DNA from: an uncultured Eubacteriales bacterium
GTDB taxonomy: Bacteria > Bacillota > Clostridia > HGM11514
Reading direction: 5' to 3'
Assembly: GCA_902492655.1 (NCBI GenBank)
Contig: CABUMF010000022.1
Coordinates: 1-31,742 of the forward strand
Length of the DNA: 31,742 nt
Positions within the stretch are counted from its first letter, which is position 1. Every line of letters begins with the position of its first letter. Positions 1 to 7,095 of the stretch are shown piece after piece. The position numbers were made by a program, and so were the translations under genes. The notes under the pieces were generated by a model. That model saw only the letters and a program-made list of their open reading frames with translations. It had not been told where the DNA came from and made no database searches.

Positions 1-47
1 CTTTGGAGCGTTAAAGCGATTGCGACAGCCAATGCTGTTTTTTTCAT
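1..47 (-). CDS. start of a secreted or lipoprotein gene (partial)
   Basis: Only the first 15 codons are inside the window; the gene continues past position 1. The visible residues are MKKTALAVAIALTLQ, a lysine pair followed by a hydrophobic stretch, which is the n- and h-region of a signal peptide. An AGGAG ribosome binding site lies at 56-60, eight bases before the ATG at 47-45, which makes the start convincing. Function cannot be told from this fragment. A strong terminator at 78-107 separates it from the DUF975 gene upstream, so it should have its own promoter, but none is obvious in the short gap. Confidence 0.7.
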   Translation of the reverse strand, partial: MKKTALAVAIALTLQ

Positions 48-77
48 AAAATCATCTCCTTTAATTTAAAATAAAAC

Positions 78-107
78 AAAAGAATCCCGCATCGGCGGGA
101 TTCTTTT
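78..107 (-). terminator. intrinsic terminator after the DUF975 gene
   Basis: A perfect 13-bp inverted repeat (78-90 with 95-107, loop 91-94) with GC-rich core CCCGC/GCGGG and A/T-rich outer pairs. Read leftward it ends in TTTT followed by more T-rich sequence. It lies 11 bases beyond the stop codon of the gene at 118-735. The A-rich left flank could make it work in both directions. Confidence 0.9.
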
Positions 108-117
108 AGTATGCAAC

Positions 118-735
118 CTATTCTTCCGCAACAGCATCCGAAACAGGAGCTGCTGCCTGTTCACCTTTAATTGTGTTGTAAAAATTAACATATGTTGCAC
201 TCATATAAGGTACAATCCAAATATATGCAATACCGAATGTGATTGCTCCGAGAAGAGTCCAGCCTATAAACGAAAGCATAAGAACAAATAAATCCGCTTT
301 ATGTCCGTCCATCATTGCCTTGGAACGATCAATAGCTTCCAATGCGGCCATTCCGGGATTTTCCGCAAGAATGTAATGAGCCATAGAGTAAGACAATGAC
401 TTTATTATTCCGGGAATGATAAAGAGTAACGACCAGAGGGCAGTAAAAAGTCCTACAAAGAAGTTGAGCTTAAATGCAGCCCAAAGGTCTTTGAATCCGT
501 AGAATGTGTCTGCAACATCCGGCTTTGTACCAGCAACGAGCTTTACATAGACATATGCGATAGAAAGCGTGAAAGCGGGCAGCGCGACTAAGGATGACAC
601 AAGCGCGCCTGCAATCGGGATAACGTTTATTGCTCCGCTGATGAGCGAAATCAATAAAAGGATTAAAAAAAGAATTCCGATATTCCCCTTGATTTGAGCC
701 TTTGCGTTGAGCTTAAGTTCTGCTCTGTTAATCAT
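118..735 (-). CDS. DUF975 family integral membrane protein
   Basis: A 205-residue membrane protein of unknown role. Hydrophobic stretches lie near residues 18-66, 88-122 and 147-186. The DUF975 family core is recognisable: the stretch LLFIIPGIIKSLSYSMAHYI, then LAENPGMAALEAIDRSKAMM, then DGHKADLFVL and LSFIGWTLLGAITFGI. The length is normal for the family, whose members are common in Clostridia and Bacilli and have no settled function. The C-terminus is short, charged and probably cytoplasmic. The ATG at 735 has GGAGG ten bases upstream (746-750). It has its own promoter (774-802) and terminator (78-107), so it looks monocistronic. Confidence 0.85.
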   Translation of the reverse strand: MINRAELKLNAKAQIKGNIGILFLILLLISLISGAINVIPIAGALVSSLVALPAFTLSIAYVYVKLVAGTKPDVADTFYGFKDLWAAFKLNFFVGLFTALWSLLFIIPGIIKSLSYSMAHYILAENPGMAALEAIDRSKAMMDGHKADLFVLMLSFIGWTLLGAITFGIAYIWIVPYMSATYVNFYNTIKGEQAAAPVSDAVAEE

Positions 736-773
736 AAAGATCGTACCTCCGTTAAATAATATTTTACAACTTC

Positions 774-802
774 ATTATACTATATGAAAAAGGAGTAGTC
801 AA
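774..802 (-). promoter_or_regulatory. SigA-type promoter of the DUF975 gene
   Basis: Read leftward: -35 TTGACT (802-797), 17-bp spacer, -10 TATAAT (779-774). The promoter lies just past the stop of the GH31 gene. A second TTGACTA copy occurs about 20 bp upstream. No hairpin terminator separates it from the GH31 operon, so read-through into DUF975 is possible. Confidence 0.85.
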
Positions 803-820
803 GTATTTTTGCATATTTAG

Positions 821-2527
821 TCAAATTTTTTCATAAACGGGGATATTTTCGGTGTTTACCTCGAACCAACCCGAATTTACGGGTTTTTTGGTCCAAAAAT
901 CGACCCATTTTCCTTCGGGAAGGTACACTCTTCTTGAGTCGTTGTCCGCTTCTGTCATGGGGGCAACGATAAGTCTGTCGCAGAAAATGTACTGATCGTC
1001 AATACCATATGTTTCGGGATCGTTTGTATAATCGGAAACGAGTGCTCTTATCGGTGCTTTTCCCGTTTTCCTATATTCAATAAATGCGGTCTTTAATATG
1101 GGAATAAGAGTTTCCCTTATTTTCAAAAGCTCTCGAACCTTATCCTCGCAGCCCCATTTGAGCCACGGCGCTTCGGTGCAGTACCATGCATTTATAAGGC
1201 ATTGCGTCGAGAATACAACCGTTTGAAGCCGCCTGATAAGATCTTTTTCAGAAACGGCATGGCGAACCTCGGGACACCAGAGTATTCCGCTAAATCCGGA
1301 ATTAACCACACCTCTTATGAAATCCTTGTGATCGTACAGGTCGCTGTAAAGCGCAAAGGGATACGAAGCGGACAGCGCACCGGCGTTTCTAACCTCGGAG
1401 AAGGTTTTATTTTCGCCGAGAGCCTCCATAATCGTTTGCATATAAAGCACGCCGAACATAGAGTGATATTGCTCACCGTCCATTCCCGAGGGAAATTCGG
1501 TGCAATCGGGGAAGCTCCAGTCGTGAACAAATTCCGAATTGTCACATTCGTCAAGCTTAAATCCGTCTATACCTTCATTTACAAGATAGTCCCTGTGATG
1601 CTCCGCAAAAAGCTTTCTTGCACCCTCTGTTGAAAAGTCGGGTATTAGCCCCTTCCACACCTCGATGTCACCGCAGTATTTTCTCATTTCCTGATAAAAC
1701 GGAGCGGCGGCATTGACAAATGCGTGTTCCCAAAGATTGATATGGAAGCCTCTTTCCTTAAGATATGATATTACCTCTTTGTAGTTGGGAAAACGCTCCT
1801 CGTCCCAAAGATAAGAGCATGAGTAGGAGTTGGAATGCCAACCGGGTTCAAGACCGAGTATATCGCACGGAATATCGTTTTCACGGAAGTAATCCGCCAT
1901 TTTCATAACATCGTCACCGGTGTTTTTGGCATAGCAACGATAAAGCGTGCCCAGCCCCCAATCCGGTATTTCACAGCCGCCCCCGGAGAGCATATTGTAC
2001 TGAGAAACAATATCTGTTATGGTTTCACCTTCAAAAATATAAATATCCACACCCTTGGCAGTGGGAATGTCAATCGTCATAATCGTTTCTTCTTTAAGCC
2101 CCACCTTGTTATATAAATCCTCAGCCGTTGCAATAACGGTGTTGTCGGGATTAGGCTCACGGTTCAGATTTCTGCTTATTCCGCAGAATGCATCAATGTA
2201 TCTTGCGGAATCAATATAGATTCCGTACCCAGCCGTCGAAACAAAAAACGGAACGGGTGCGTGACTGTCTCCGGTGTTTGCAACGGGGTCGGAATTAACT
2301 CTGAGCTTCAGCTTGTGATTTTTATGATTGAAGCCCTTAAGCTGAAGTCCTCCTCCGTAAATCTGCTCTTCAAACCTAAGCGGAATCTCCAAAAGGCAGC
2401 CTCTTGCAGTTTCTTTGAATTTAATCCTTGATGTGTCATACGATACATTTGTTTCTTCATAATTAAAGTTTTTACAAAAGTATGACGGAACAAATTTTTC
2501 GGGTGTCCCGAATGTAATTCTCTTCAT
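821..2527 (-). CDS. glycoside hydrolase family 31 alpha-glycosidase
   Basis: 568 residues. An N-terminal beta-sandwich (about 30-180, with the family-typical YGGGLQLKGFNHKN at 57-70) is followed by a TIM barrel containing DILGLEPGWHSNSY (222-235). The probable nucleophile is D326 in DGFKLDECD (321-329). The stretch RNAGALSASYP (380-390) followed by YSDLYDH aligns with the acid/base strand; D396 or D399 is the likely acid/base. GH31 enzymes are retaining exo-alpha-glycosidases; substrate (glucose, xylose or galactose) cannot be set from sequence alone. It is shorter than the usual 650-800 residues, with little C-terminal beta domain. No signal peptide, so probably cytoplasmic. It is last in the operon; its SD (AAGGAG, 2537-2542) overlaps the stop of the CLC gene. 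Confidence 0.9.
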   Translation of the reverse strand: MKRITFGTPEKFVPSYFCKNFNYEETNVSYDTSRIKFKETARGCLLEIPLRFEEQIYGGGLQLKGFNHKNHKLKLRVNSDPVANTGDSHAPVPFFVSTAGYGIYIDSARYIDAFCGISRNLNREPNPDNTVIATAEDLYNKVGLKEETIMTIDIPTAKGVDIYIFEGETITDIVSQYNMLSGGGCEIPDWGLGTLYRCYAKNTGDDVMKMADYFRENDIPCDILGLEPGWHSNSYSCSYLWDEERFPNYKEVISYLKERGFHINLWEHAFVNAAAPFYQEMRKYCGDIEVWKGLIPDFSTEGARKLFAEHHRDYLVNEGIDGFKLDECDNSEFVHDWSFPDCTEFPSGMDGEQYHSMFGVLYMQTIMEALGENKTFSEVRNAGALSASYPFALYSDLYDHKDFIRGVVNSGFSGILWCPEVRHAVSEKDLIRRLQTVVFSTQCLINAWYCTEAPWLKWGCEDKVRELLKIRETLIPILKTAFIEYRKTGKAPIRALVSDYTNDPETYGIDDQYIFCDRLIVAPMTEADNDSRRVYLPEGKWVDFWTKKPVNSGWFEVNTENIPVYEKI

Positions 2528-2540
2528 TTACCAAATCTCC

Positions 2541-3785
2541 TTAAATTGAAAATCTGTCTATTTTATCCGAGCTGTATTTTGAATAAACAAGCTTTTGACT
2601 GCTGTATAATCCGTATGGACCGGACATAACAAAACATACCGCGCAGGCAAGAGCATAATATAGCATCCCTCCCGAGCCGAACAGCTCAACGCCCATAATA
2701 AGAGTTGCGAAGGGACAGTTTGAAATTCCGCAGAACATACACAAAAGCCCGAGTGCAGCGGCAAAGGACGGATCAAGCCCGAAAAATGCTCCGAAGGCAC
2801 AGCCGAATGTTGTTCCGATGAAAAACGCAGGGACAATTTCGCCGCCTTTATAGCCTGCTCCTACCGTTATAGCTGTAAAAATCAGCTTAAGTAAAAATGC
2901 GGAATATGCTGTTTTTTCGCCGTTTAATGCAGATTCCACGATGTTCATGCCGGCGCCGTTATAATCCGTTGTCCCTACAGCCAAGGTCAGTATAACGATG
3001 ATTATACCTCCGACCGCAGATATTAAGTATGGATTTTTTAGATATTTTTTAAATCCTGTTTCCGCACCTCGCAGAGCAACACAGAAAACAATGGAAATAA
3101 TTGCCGCAACGAGGGAGAAAATCAGTATCTTAAAAATCGCTGTAAGGTTGAACTCGGGAATTCCGTGAATAGGATAAAACAGTGCTTCGTTTCCCATAAG
3201 CTTTGTTATTTCAAAAGCCACTGCCGATGAAACGATGCACGGCAGAAAACGAAAATACTTGATGTGTCCCACGGATATTACCTCGACCGCAAAAATCGCC
3301 GCTGTTACGGGGGTTGTGAATATTGCGGAAAAAGCACCGCTCATACCGCACATGATAACCGTGCCGAGGCTTTGCTTTTTCAGCCTCATTGCTTTGCCTG
3401 CAATCGAACCTATTCCTCCGCCGATTTGCAGTGCCGCACCCTCTCTGCCGGCAGAACCGCCGAAAAGATGTGTTAAAAAAGCACCTATGAATATAAAGGG
3501 AACAAGAAGATATGAAATCGGCTGTCTTGACCTTATGCAGTCAATGACGGTGTTCGTTGTCAGGCTTTGCTTTGAAAGCCTGTACATCGCCGTAATCAAA
3601 AGACCGGCGAGGGGCAAAAACAGTATCAGCCTTTCGTGAGCCATACGGGTTTGTGTCGCAAAAGCTATCGCTTTATGGAACAAAGCGCCTACAAATCCGG
3701 ATATAAGACCTACCAAAACGGAAATTAAAACCCATTTTGCGAAGGCTTTGCCGTAGGTTCTTAATATATTTTTGAGTTTGTCCAA
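2541..3785 (-). CDS. CLC family anion channel/antiporter, possibly CLC-F fluoride type
   Basis: A 414-residue polytopic membrane protein. Signature motifs are THLFGGSAGREGAALQIGG (105-123) carrying the gating glutamate E115, and GYKGGEIVPAFFIG (311-324). Length fits a bacterial CLC core without CBS domains. The canonical GSGIP selectivity motif is absent. The forms THLFGGSAGREG and GYKGGE resemble the branch containing CLC-F fluoride/proton antiporters (family knowledge); this is an inference, and chloride transport is the alternative. The start is TTG at 3785-3783, supported by an AAGGTGA SD that overlaps the stop codon of trmO; the first Met downstream would remove TM segments. No fluoride riboswitch was seen in the operon leader. 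Confidence 0.85.
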   Translation of the reverse strand: MDKLKNILRTYGKAFAKWVLISVLVGLISGFVGALFHKAIAFATQTRMAHERLILFLPLAGLLITAMYRLSKQSLTTNTVIDCIRSRQPISYLLVPFIFIGAFLTHLFGGSAGREGAALQIGGGIGSIAGKAMRLKKQSLGTVIMCGMSGAFSAIFTTPVTAAIFAVEVISVGHIKYFRFLPCIVSSAVAFEITKLMGNEALFYPIHGIPEFNLTAIFKILIFSLVAAIISIVFCVALRGAETGFKKYLKNPYLISAVGGIIIVILTLAVGTTDYNGAGMNIVESALNGEKTAYSAFLLKLIFTAITVGAGYKGGEIVPAFFIGTTFGCAFGAFFGLDPSFAAALGLLCMFCGISNCPFATLIMGVELFGSGGMLYYALACAVCFVMSGPYGLYSSQKLVYSKYSSDKIDRFSI

Positions 3786-3791
3786 TTTGAG

Positions 3792-4445
3792 TCACCTTAT
3801 TTTTAAGATTTCTGCGGTTTTTCCCGAAATTCGGAATTCTACGGTTTTTTGTGCAAATGACATTCTGTAAACCTTGCCGTCCTCGTGATACTGCGGCCGA
3901 ACTTCAAATGATAGAAGCTCAATAAGTGCCTTCCTTCGTTCCTCCGAAAAAACTTCAAGACATCCGTTTTTGTCAACTACTGTAAGCCTTGGGGTTTTAG
4001 GCGCCGCAAACCCTGACATAGCATCCTCATGACTGTCAAATTCGGGAAGATACGGCTTTATGTCGTAAATTGGTGTGCCGTCCTTCATGTCTGCTCCCGA
4101 AACCGTTATTTCACCCATGGCAGTATCAATGCTTTCAAGCTTGACGGATGAAAGCCCGAGGGAGTTAGGACGGAACGGTGAGCGTGTGGCAAAAACTCCC
4201 ATTCTTGCGTTTCCGCCGAGCCTCGGAGGGCGTACGGTAGGCGACCACTTTCCGTTCGTTTCGGAAAATCCCCATATCAGCCAGATATGTGAAAAGCCTT
4301 CAAGTCCGCGGATTGCCTCAGGTATCGCAAATTCCGGCTCAAAAATAATTTTGGATTTAAAACTTGCGGCAAGTCCGCTTTGCTTCGGTACTCCGAATTT
4401 TTCGGGAAGGTCATTTTTTATTTTTGCAATAGGCTTAATGTTCAT
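3792..4445 (-). CDS. trmO: tRNA (N6-threonylcarbamoyladenosine(37)-N6)-methyltransferase TrmO
   Basis: 217 residues of the TsaA/TrmO (UPF0066) family, which uses SAM to N6-methylate t6A37 in some tRNAs. The family signature runs through residues 73-94, with LGGNARMGVFATRSPFRPN, the SAM-binding and dimer region. The N-terminal half has the usual GLEGFSHIWLIWGF (47-60). A C-terminal extension follows the beta-barrel core, as in other TrmO proteins. It begins two bases after the stop of the serine hydrolase gene and has no good SD, so translation is probably coupled. Nothing links tRNA modification with its operon partners. Confidence 0.9.
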   Translation of the reverse strand: MNIKPIAKIKNDLPEKFGVPKQSGLAASFKSKIIFEPEFAIPEAIRGLEGFSHIWLIWGFSETNGKWSPTVRPPRLGGNARMGVFATRSPFRPNSLGLSSVKLESIDTAMGEITVSGADMKDGTPIYDIKPYLPEFDSHEDAMSGFAAPKTPRLTVVDKNGCLEVFSEERRKALIELLSFEVRPQYHEDGKVYRMSFAQKTVEFRISGKTAEILKIR

Positions 4446-4447
4446 AA

Positions 4448-5623
4448 TCAGTCAAGGCAGGAATAAAGCACATTTCTGAGTCGAGGCTGATAATATGTTT
4501 CCTGCGGATTGCACATATGGTGGGTATAAAACAGCGCAAGCCTCTTGTCGGTATCGCAAAGAACCGTGGCACCGGCGGCGCCGCCCCAACCGAACTCTCC
4601 GATGGAAGAAAGAGAGCCGCCTTCTGCTTTGTCAATCATTGTTCTCACGCCAAGGCCGTATCCGTATCCTTTAAGCTGGGGCCATACAAAGGTCTTTCTC
4701 TGTTCGCTCGAAAGCTGATTTTGCTTCATAAGCTCAACCGATGCGGGAGAAAGTATGCGTGCGCCGTTCGGACCTACTCCGAAATTTGCAAGAGCCGAGG
4801 CAAGCTTGATGTAATCATCGGCGCTTGTTATTATTCCGGCTCCGCCGCTGTCAAATTCCGGCCCGAGAATATGAGCGTTTTTGTTTCCGAGTATTTCAAC
4901 ATGACCGCCAAGCTTGGATCTGTCTGTCTGCTGAAGCCGAACAATATCCGTTTCATTGGTATCATCGACAAAATTGTACTGAACGGCAAGCCTGCTTTCC
5001 ATATCGGGCGTAAGGTGGTAGCAGCTTTGCGTCATTCCAAGGGGCTGGAAGATGTTCGCTTTTACATAATCTCTGAACTTCATCCCCGATATAACCTCTA
5101 TTACCGCCGAAAGAAGGTCATGACAAAAGCTGTACTGCCAAGCCGTTCCGGGCTGGAACGAAAGAGGACGCTCCGCAAGCACCTTTGAAAAACTGCGGTT
5201 GTCAAATTTACCGTCGGATATTTTGTCGATTTTGTCCAAAAACTCCTTCGGTCTTTCGTAGGATATGCCTGCCGTCATTGTAAATAGATGACGGAATGTT
5301 ACGGGAGTTTTGGCATCAACAATTTTACCGTTTTCCATAACCTTCACATCACGCCATTCGGGGAGATATTCATAAATCGGGTCATCAAGCAAAAATATTC
5401 CCTTTTCATAAAGCTGCATAGCCGCCGTTACGGTAGCTATTTTTGAGCATGAATAGATGTAAAACAGACGGTAATCCGTCATTTTAATTTTGTTCTCAAG
5501 GTCGGAATATCCCGATTGATAACGAAATACCTCCTTGTTGTCAATGTAAACTATGGCTGTATTACCAGGAATTCTCCACTCAGTCAGCCGATTCATAAAA
5601 TCTTTCATTGCATGAAAATCCAT
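4448..5623 (-). CDS. beta-lactamase/DD-peptidase-fold serine hydrolase (class C-like)
   Basis: 391 residues of the PF00144 fold. The SxxK catalytic motif is S58-C-S-K61 in FYIYSCSKIATVTA. The second motif is Y164-S-F where most relatives have YxN, following the usual FQPGTAWQYS. The third motif appears as FGWGGAAGA in place of HTG/KTG. There is no signal peptide, so this is more likely a cytoplasmic esterase or peptidase than a secreted resistance beta-lactamase. SD AAGGAG at 5633-5638 precedes the ATG at 5623. First gene of the leftward operon, under the promoter at 5663-5691. Confidence 0.85.
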   Translation of the reverse strand: MDFHAMKDFMNRLTEWRIPGNTAIVYIDNKEVFRYQSGYSDLENKIKMTDYRLFYIYSCSKIATVTAAMQLYEKGIFLLDDPIYEYLPEWRDVKVMENGKIVDAKTPVTFRHLFTMTAGISYERPKEFLDKIDKISDGKFDNRSFSKVLAERPLSFQPGTAWQYSFCHDLLSAVIEVISGMKFRDYVKANIFQPLGMTQSCYHLTPDMESRLAVQYNFVDDTNETDIVRLQQTDRSKLGGHVEILGNKNAHILGPEFDSGGAGIITSADDYIKLASALANFGVGPNGARILSPASVELMKQNQLSSEQRKTFVWPQLKGYGYGLGVRTMIDKAEGGSLSSIGEFGWGGAAGATVLCDTDKRLALFYTHHMCNPQETYYQPRLRNVLYSCLD

Positions 5624-5662
5624 GATTGCATCTCCTTATTCATTAGTTTACAAATCAAGATA

Positions 5663-5691
5663 AGTATATCATACAAAAAATAATTTTTCAA
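5663..5691 (-). promoter_or_regulatory. promoter of the serine hydrolase-trmO-CLC-GH31 operon
   Basis: Read leftward: TTGAAA (5691-5686), 17-bp spacer, TATACT (5668-5663), with an extended -10 TG one base upstream. About 40 bases of leader precede the first ATG. No riboswitch fold was recognised in this leader. Confidence 0.75.
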
Positions 5692-5723
5692 TATATAAAT
5701 TAAAACTTTTTTCGATATAAAGT

Positions 5724-5756
5724 AAAAAAACGGCTTAAAGCATACGCTTTAAGCCG
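5724..5756 (-). terminator. intrinsic terminator of the tRNA operon
   Basis: An 11-bp perfect stem (5731-5741 with 5746-5756; arms CGGCTTAAAGC/GCTTTAAGCCG) with a 4-base loop. Read leftward it is followed by seven T residues (5730-5724). It lies seven bases after the tRNA-Trp gene. Confidence 0.93.
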
Positions 5757-5763
5757 CATGGTA

Positions 5764-5836
5764 CAGGGGCAGAAGGACTTGAACCCTCGGCACTTGGTTT
5801 TGGAGACCAATGCTCTACCAACTGAGCTATACCCCT
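5764..5836 (-). tRNA. tRNA-Trp (anticodon CCA)
   Basis: The leftward strand folds into a full cloverleaf of 73 nt: acceptor AGGGGTA/TGCCCCT, D-stem GCTC/GAGC, anticodon arm TTGGT-CTCCAAA-ACCAA with anticodon CCA, 5-nt variable loop, T-stem GAGGG/CCTTC around TTCAAGT, discriminator G. The 3' CCA does not directly follow the discriminator, so it must be added after transcription. It is co-transcribed with the upstream initiator tRNA. Confidence 0.97.
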
Positions 5837-5880
5837 ATATTAAGCCGCCCGACCGAACATACGGCCAAGCGGTAAAAGAG

Positions 5881-5954
<74 letters not shown>

Positions 5955-5983
5955 ATATATACGCCATCATCGACAGCTTTATA

Positions 5984-6012
5984 AGTATAACACAGATATA
6001 ACTGTTTGTCAA
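5984..6012 (-). promoter_or_regulatory. strong promoter of the tRNA-fMet/tRNA-Trp operon
   Basis: Read leftward: consensus -35 TTGACA (6012-6007), exactly 17 bp, -10 TATACT (5989-5984) with an extended TG. The -10 ends 29 bases before the mature tRNA 5' end, as expected for a stable RNA operon. Confidence 0.93.
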
Positions 6013-6102
6013 TACCTTTTTTAAAAAAAGTGTAAAATTTACGAAACACAAAATGCGTGTGAATTTGTACATAATAAATAGAAAAAAAATTTAAAAAATG
6101 TA

Positions 6103-6131
6103 TTGTGCTTTTAAATAAAATGTGATATAAT
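6103..6131 (+). promoter_or_regulatory. promoter of the yybS-gdpP-rplI-dnaB operon
   Basis: -35 TTGTGC (6103-6108), 17-bp spacer, -10 TATAAT (6126-6131) with an extended TG at 6123-6124. The expected transcription start near 6138 leaves a leader of about 20 bases before the ATG at 6160, so there is no room for a leader RNA element. Confidence 0.85.
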
Positions 6132-6159
6132 ACTCTAATACTGTAACTTGGAGATAACT

Positions 6160-7095
6160 ATGGATAAATTGTTTTTCAGATTGTTGCCGTTTGCAATAGC
6201 TTCTGTTTTGGCTTCGGTCGGTATTTGCACATCTAATTTAATTGCGGTTTGCTATATTGTCGCGGTGTTTTCGCTCTTTATAGTTGATGTGGCGGGGGAC
6301 AGGCTGACGGCTGTAGGCGTCAATGTTTTGTTTCTATGCACAGCCGCTCTTTTCGGCGGAACGATATATGTTTTGTTTCTCGGTATGCTTGTAACCGCGC
6401 TTTCGTACATTATGTCTTTGGTGATAATTCGGACTTCGGATTTCGGATATGCTTTGGCTGCCGGCATTGCCGATTTTTCAATCAGTATTATGGCAGTGGA
6501 TGTGCTTATGAAAAGATCGGAGTTCGGATACGGGCTTTTCGATGCGTTTTCAAGGTTTGTGGATTCGGCATTTTCGGTTGTGCTTGAAAACTTGAATTCC
6601 TTATCGGATATTGAGGGATATACGGCAGAGAGCATAGATTATATGCGACAGCTGGTTACGGCAACAGGCGAAGGAATTAAGCTCATGCTTCCCGGCATTA
6701 CCATTGTTGCCGGAGGCGTTGTGTGCATAATTGCATTGATTTTATCAAGATTTTTTATTAAGGGCATTCCCGTACCTCCTCTTTCGGGGATAAGGGCACC
6801 AAAGTCCGCAGTATATGTATTTTGCCTTTTGTATATTTCATCGGGGCTTATGGGGGCCGAAGGCAGTGCGGCTTTTATTATGGCGAATGCGGTGTTTGTT
6901 TTGTCTGTTTTCATGATGCTTTGCGGTATATCCGTTGTGAAGTATTTGACGGACAAGATAAAACCAAAGCCTTTTTCGATTTTTGTTTTTGTTATTTTTA
7001 TTCCCGTTTGCTTTGCGTTTAATACAATGCTGACCTTTGTCGGCATGATTGACGGTATTTTTAAATTCAGGAGACTTGGAAATGAAAAAGAATAA
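6160..7095 (+). CDS. yybS: YybS-like (DUF2232) integral membrane protein
   Basis: 311 residues with about eight hydrophobic segments spread over the whole length and a short charged C-terminus. Assignment rests mainly on membrane topology and position: in Bacillus and many Firmicutes the DUF2232 gene yybS precedes gdpP, rplI and the replicative helicase gene, the order seen here. Its biochemical role is unknown; it is presumed to sit in the membrane with GdpP. The ATG at 6160 is chosen because TTGGAG at 6148-6153 is its SD; a TTG start at 6148 would place the start codon inside that SD and leave too short a leader. The 3' end overlaps gdpP by 14 bases. Confidence 0.75.
   Translation: MDKLFFRLLPFAIASVLASVGICTSNLIAVCYIVAVFSLFIVDVAGDRLTAVGVNVLFLCTAALFGGTIYVLFLGMLVTALSYIMSLVIIRTSDFGYALAAGIADFSISIMAVDVLMKRSEFGYGLFDAFSRFVDSAFSVVLENLNSLSDIEGYTAESIDYMRQLVTATGEGIKLMLPGITIVAGGVVCIIALILSRFFIKGIPVPPLSGIRAPKSAVYVFCLLYISSGLMGAEGSAAFIMANAVFVLSVFMMLCGISVVKYLTDKIKPKPFSIFVFVIFIPVCFAFNTMLTFVGMIDGIFKFRRLGNEKE

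Noticed and set aside
4517..5188. Long plus-strand ORF of 223 codons opposite the serine hydrolase gene
   Set aside because: The opposite strand encodes a complete conserved protein with SD; this is an antisense shadow with no recognisable domain.
5624..5662. Fluoride riboswitch upstream of the operon containing the CLC gene
   Set aside because: The leader is only about 40 bases and shows no match to the conserved crcB-motif segments.
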